This document shows positions 61,231 to 64,000 of a stretch of DNA of 64,000 nucleotides, one piece after another. This DNA comes from Apostichopus japonicus. Lineage: Eukaryota > Echinodermata > Holothuroidea > Aspidochirotida > Stichopodidae. The notes below the pieces were generated by a model that was given only the letters and a program-made list of their open reading frames with translations, was not told where the DNA came from and did no database searches. The stretch covers positions 44,801,111-44,865,110 of the forward strand of contig NC_092576.1 in assembly GCF_037975245.1 (NCBI RefSeq). Direction: 5' to 3'. Positions within the stretch are counted from its first letter, which is position 1. Each line of letters opens with the position of its first letter. The translations under genes were made by a program, and so were the position numbers.

Positions 61231-62050
61231 GGAATGTATCTCACGCCCCTGTCTGGGGTCACATTTCACTGGAATGTATCTCAGGCCCTTAGCTGGGGTA
61301 ACATATCACTGAAATGTATCTCACGCCCCTAGCTGGGGTCACATTCCATTGGAATGTGTCTCAGTCCCTTATATCTGGGGTCACAGTTTACTGTTACGTA
61401 TCTCAGGCTCCTAGCTGGGGTCACATTTCACTGGATTTTATCTCAGGCCCCTAGCTGAGGTCACGTTTCATGGAACTTGATATGTATCTCAGGCCCTAAG
61501 CTGCGGTCACATTTCACTGGATTTTATATCAAGCCCCTAGCTGGGGTCACATTTCACTGGAATGTATCTCACGCCCCTAGCTGGGGTAACATTTCACTGT
61601 AATGTTTCTCAGGCCCCTAGCTGAGGTCACGTTTCCTGGAACTTGATATGTATCTCAGGCCCTAAGCTGGGGTCACTTTTAACTTGAATGTATATCAGGC
61701 CCCTAGCTGGGGTCACATTTCACTGGAATGTATCTCAGGCCCTAGTTGGGTCCCGGAGTCGATTCTTCCGGAATGTATATCAGGCCCAGGCTGGGGTCAC
61801 ATTTCACTGGAATGTGTCTCAGGCCCCTAGCTGAGGTCACGTTACCTGGAACTTGATATGTATCTCAGCTGGGGTCACTTTTAACTTGAATGTATCTCAG
61901 GCCCCTAGCTGGGGTCACATTTCACTGGAATGTAGCTCAGCCCCTAACTGGGGTCACATTTCACTGGAATGTATCTAAGACCCATAGCTGGGGTAATATT
62001 TAACTGTAATGTATCTCAGGCCCTAGTTGGGTGCCGGAGTGGATCCTTCC
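61231..62050. repeat. 40-bp minisatellite, about 20 copies
   Basis: Units of the type GGAATGTATCTCAGGCCCCT followed by AGCTGGGGTCACATTTCACT recur every 40 bases with substitutions and some length changes. A variant ending (CCTAGTTGGG..CCGGAGT) occurs near 61740 and 62030. Confidence 0.95.
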
Positions 62051-63067
62051 GGAAGATAAACGTTTTCAGATGTCAGCCTTTTTTCTCTCGTATATCGAAA
62101 GATTTAAGCACAAAATGCACGTGTTAGGGAGAAATACAATTTCTTAGGATTTTTTTTTAATATCCTGGCCGGAGCATCCCGGGGTGAACCATCAGAAGTT
62201 GTTGGATTTTGAGATATTTGTTTTGCTCTCTCCATGGTAACGAATTTAAAGCAATAAAAGGACATGTCAGAAGGAGGAATATAAGTTCTGTAGAAGGTAT
62301 TCCAAACCTGGAAGCTGCAGTGCTTTCAGATCTGTTGTAGCTATTTTAAATTGAGCACAGATAAACATTCAAATCAATGGAATGTATTTCAAAGCCTCTT
62401 GGGAGGGGGGGGGGGGCGTAGTCCAGGGGAAATCCCTCGGATTGTGATGCATTTTGTTAGCCTTATAGAATTCATATAAAAGAAAATTTGACGTAATGGA
62501 TAATCAAGTTTGCTATACCTTCAAGTTCTCTGGGAGGAGGCAGGAGGGTAAGCAATATGTTTGAAGGAATGCCCCCCTGGTCCCCACCCCTATAATTTAT
62601 CACAGTGGGTAGAGCTTATCTTGTATCATGAAAAGTATATAGTACCAATGTATTTTTTAATTCAATGTAAATTCCCTGACACAACTGGCTTGAACCCATC
62701 ACATAACGACTGCTGGCTTAATTCTCGCCTGTCCTACCTACCACATGCATGTTAGCTGATGGCTGGACGCAAATACATTGACATTTGTGTATAGACTTTA
62801 CAATTCGACAGCAGAAACATAACTCCAAGTTTGGGAAATAAATGTTATTAGAAATTAAAAATAGTTAGACTATATCTTCAAGTTAGTACCTGTGCTAACA
62901 CTAACACTGAATTAGAATATAGTAAGTAGATGAAGAAAGGAAACGTATCACAGAATCTTTTGATTTGATTTTTCTAATTTTACAACTCATCATCACGATT
63001 ACATGGCGGTTCTGACGGGACAAACAAGTTTTAGATTTATTGCTTTAATATATAACACGCATTCAGA
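62051..63067. other. Non-coding stretch, nothing recognised
   Basis: No coding similarity or known repeat. A G-run lies near 62404. Confidence 0.4.
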
Positions 63068-63075
63068 CAATTCGA

Positions 63076-63598
63076 CAGTGGCGGAGCAAGGGGTGTGGGT
63101 CAGAGGGGCGAGATTGGTCTGTAGGAGCGCTTTCGACACTATCTAAGCGGAGCGCCATCACAGGTTGGCGCGGATCGTACAACAAATTTTTGAGAAAAGA
63201 TACTCCCTAGATCGCCGGAAATGACCCTTTCCAACACACTGATCACTGAGCGGCGTATAACGTACACTGCATGCCGACTTAAAGTGTATTACTTTTTCAG
63301 CCACTGCGAGTGGCGTATCGTCTAAAAATAGATCGAAAACCCCATACAGTTCTTGGAAATAGTTTCGTACAACAGAAGTGTCGATAATTAAAGATCGCCG
63401 TTAGATCATTTGTCAGAAAATTACACCAACAAAATTGTGACAAATGTCAATAGGTAGATCATAGATGGAAACGCAATAAAAAAGTCAATAATCGCGAATA
63501 AGTAAAAAGTGTTAAAAAGCTGAAAAGGGCGCCATCAGTCAATTTGAGTCCGTGTCAAGAGGGCATCCGCCCCTGACTGTATGGAAGTTCCGCCACTG
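63076..63598. mobile_element. Non-autonomous hAT-like DNA transposon, 523 bp
   Basis: Ends are CAGTGGCGGAGC at the left and, as reverse complement, CAGTGGCGGAAC at the right (one mismatch in 12). They are flanked by a perfect 8-bp target duplication CAATTCGA (63068-63075 and 63599-63606). No transposase frame. Internally it shares CTATCTAAGCGGAGCGCCA and a following TGGCGCGGA..GTAC with the 33.9-kb element, which has different terminal repeats. Confidence 0.88.
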
Positions 63599-63606
63599 CA
63601 ATTCGA

Positions 63607-64000
63607 TACCTGTTAAAATTAGTTTAAGTCATTAAATATCGTGTTTTTAAAGAGTTGTAAAGTTTAGGATATAACCCGGCATATTTATCATTTGATAATA
63701 TTGTTCTATATCGGGTAATATATGAAGAAAAGAACATATTCATGAAAGGCGGGTTTTGGGTTAATTTTATTAACTGTACGATTGGTTACAATGTTATGTG
63801 TATAATGTTAGAATATATCATGAATGGACATGTGTATTTGGTTTCAAAACCAGGAATTACAAAGCGTTTATTAAAGCCAACATGAAAGAAATATGAAATA
63901 ACTTCAAACCGGTAACAAAATAATGATATTCATCGGTAGAATTTTGACAATGTATAAAATATTCTGTAAAATTACTAAAACTTTAATCAGCTGTTTCTAA
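63607..64000. other. AT-rich non-coding end of window
   Basis: Nothing recognised. Confidence 0.4.

Overview
The window reads as nuclear DNA of an animal, probably a marine invertebrate and plausibly an echinoderm. It is AT-rich, sparsely coding, and full of microsatellites, minisatellites and mobile elements of several classes. It has one intact host gene split by nine GT-AG introns. The organism assignment is inference from overall character and from an animal-type Dnmt2 protein, not from a marker gene.

Layout: 0.8-2 kb, 12.6-13.3 kb and 20.3-24.1 kb hold diverged copies of one low-copy duplicated block; the last copy includes a pair of ~300-bp inverted arms. 6.2-10.4 kb is a broken copy of a ~1,400-codon gene family ending in a cysteine-rich CXC-like tail, with a segment resembling FEN/XPG-type nucleases. 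14.7-19.9 kb is a cluster of three damaged Penelope-like retroelements (one minus, two plus) with hammerhead-ribozyme-like motifs behind the two plus copies. 24-33 kb shows almost nothing recognisable. 33.2-35.0 kb is a nest of DNA-transposon debris, including a non-autonomous hAT-like element with a perfect 8-bp target duplication. 36.5-46.3 kb (minus strand) is a decayed multi-exon gene of a repetitive invertebrate family. A structurally complete Ty3/gypsy retrotransposon (37014-41829) with apparently identical 250-bp LTRs, 5-bp target duplications, primer site, polypurine tract and one uninterrupted gag-pol frame sits inside one of its introns.

47.5-60.5 kb (minus strand) is a complete ten-exon TRDMT1/DNMT2 gene (407 codons) encoding the tRNA cytosine-5 methyltransferase. 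All nine introns are GT-AG, the phases add up exactly, and every catalytic motif is present. Introns 2 and 4 contain minisatellites of 48 and 81 bp. Upstream lies a 40-bp minisatellite (61.2-62.05 kb), then a second hAT-like element with an 8-bp target duplication (63.08-63.60 kb).

There is no operon-like organisation. Apart from TRDMT1 and the Ty3 element, all recognisable coding sequence is broken. The most unusual signals are the ribozyme-like motifs of the Penelope-like elements, the FEN-like/CXC broken gene, and a repeat carrying perfect nuclear-receptor half-site arrays (DR4-DR5-DR1).
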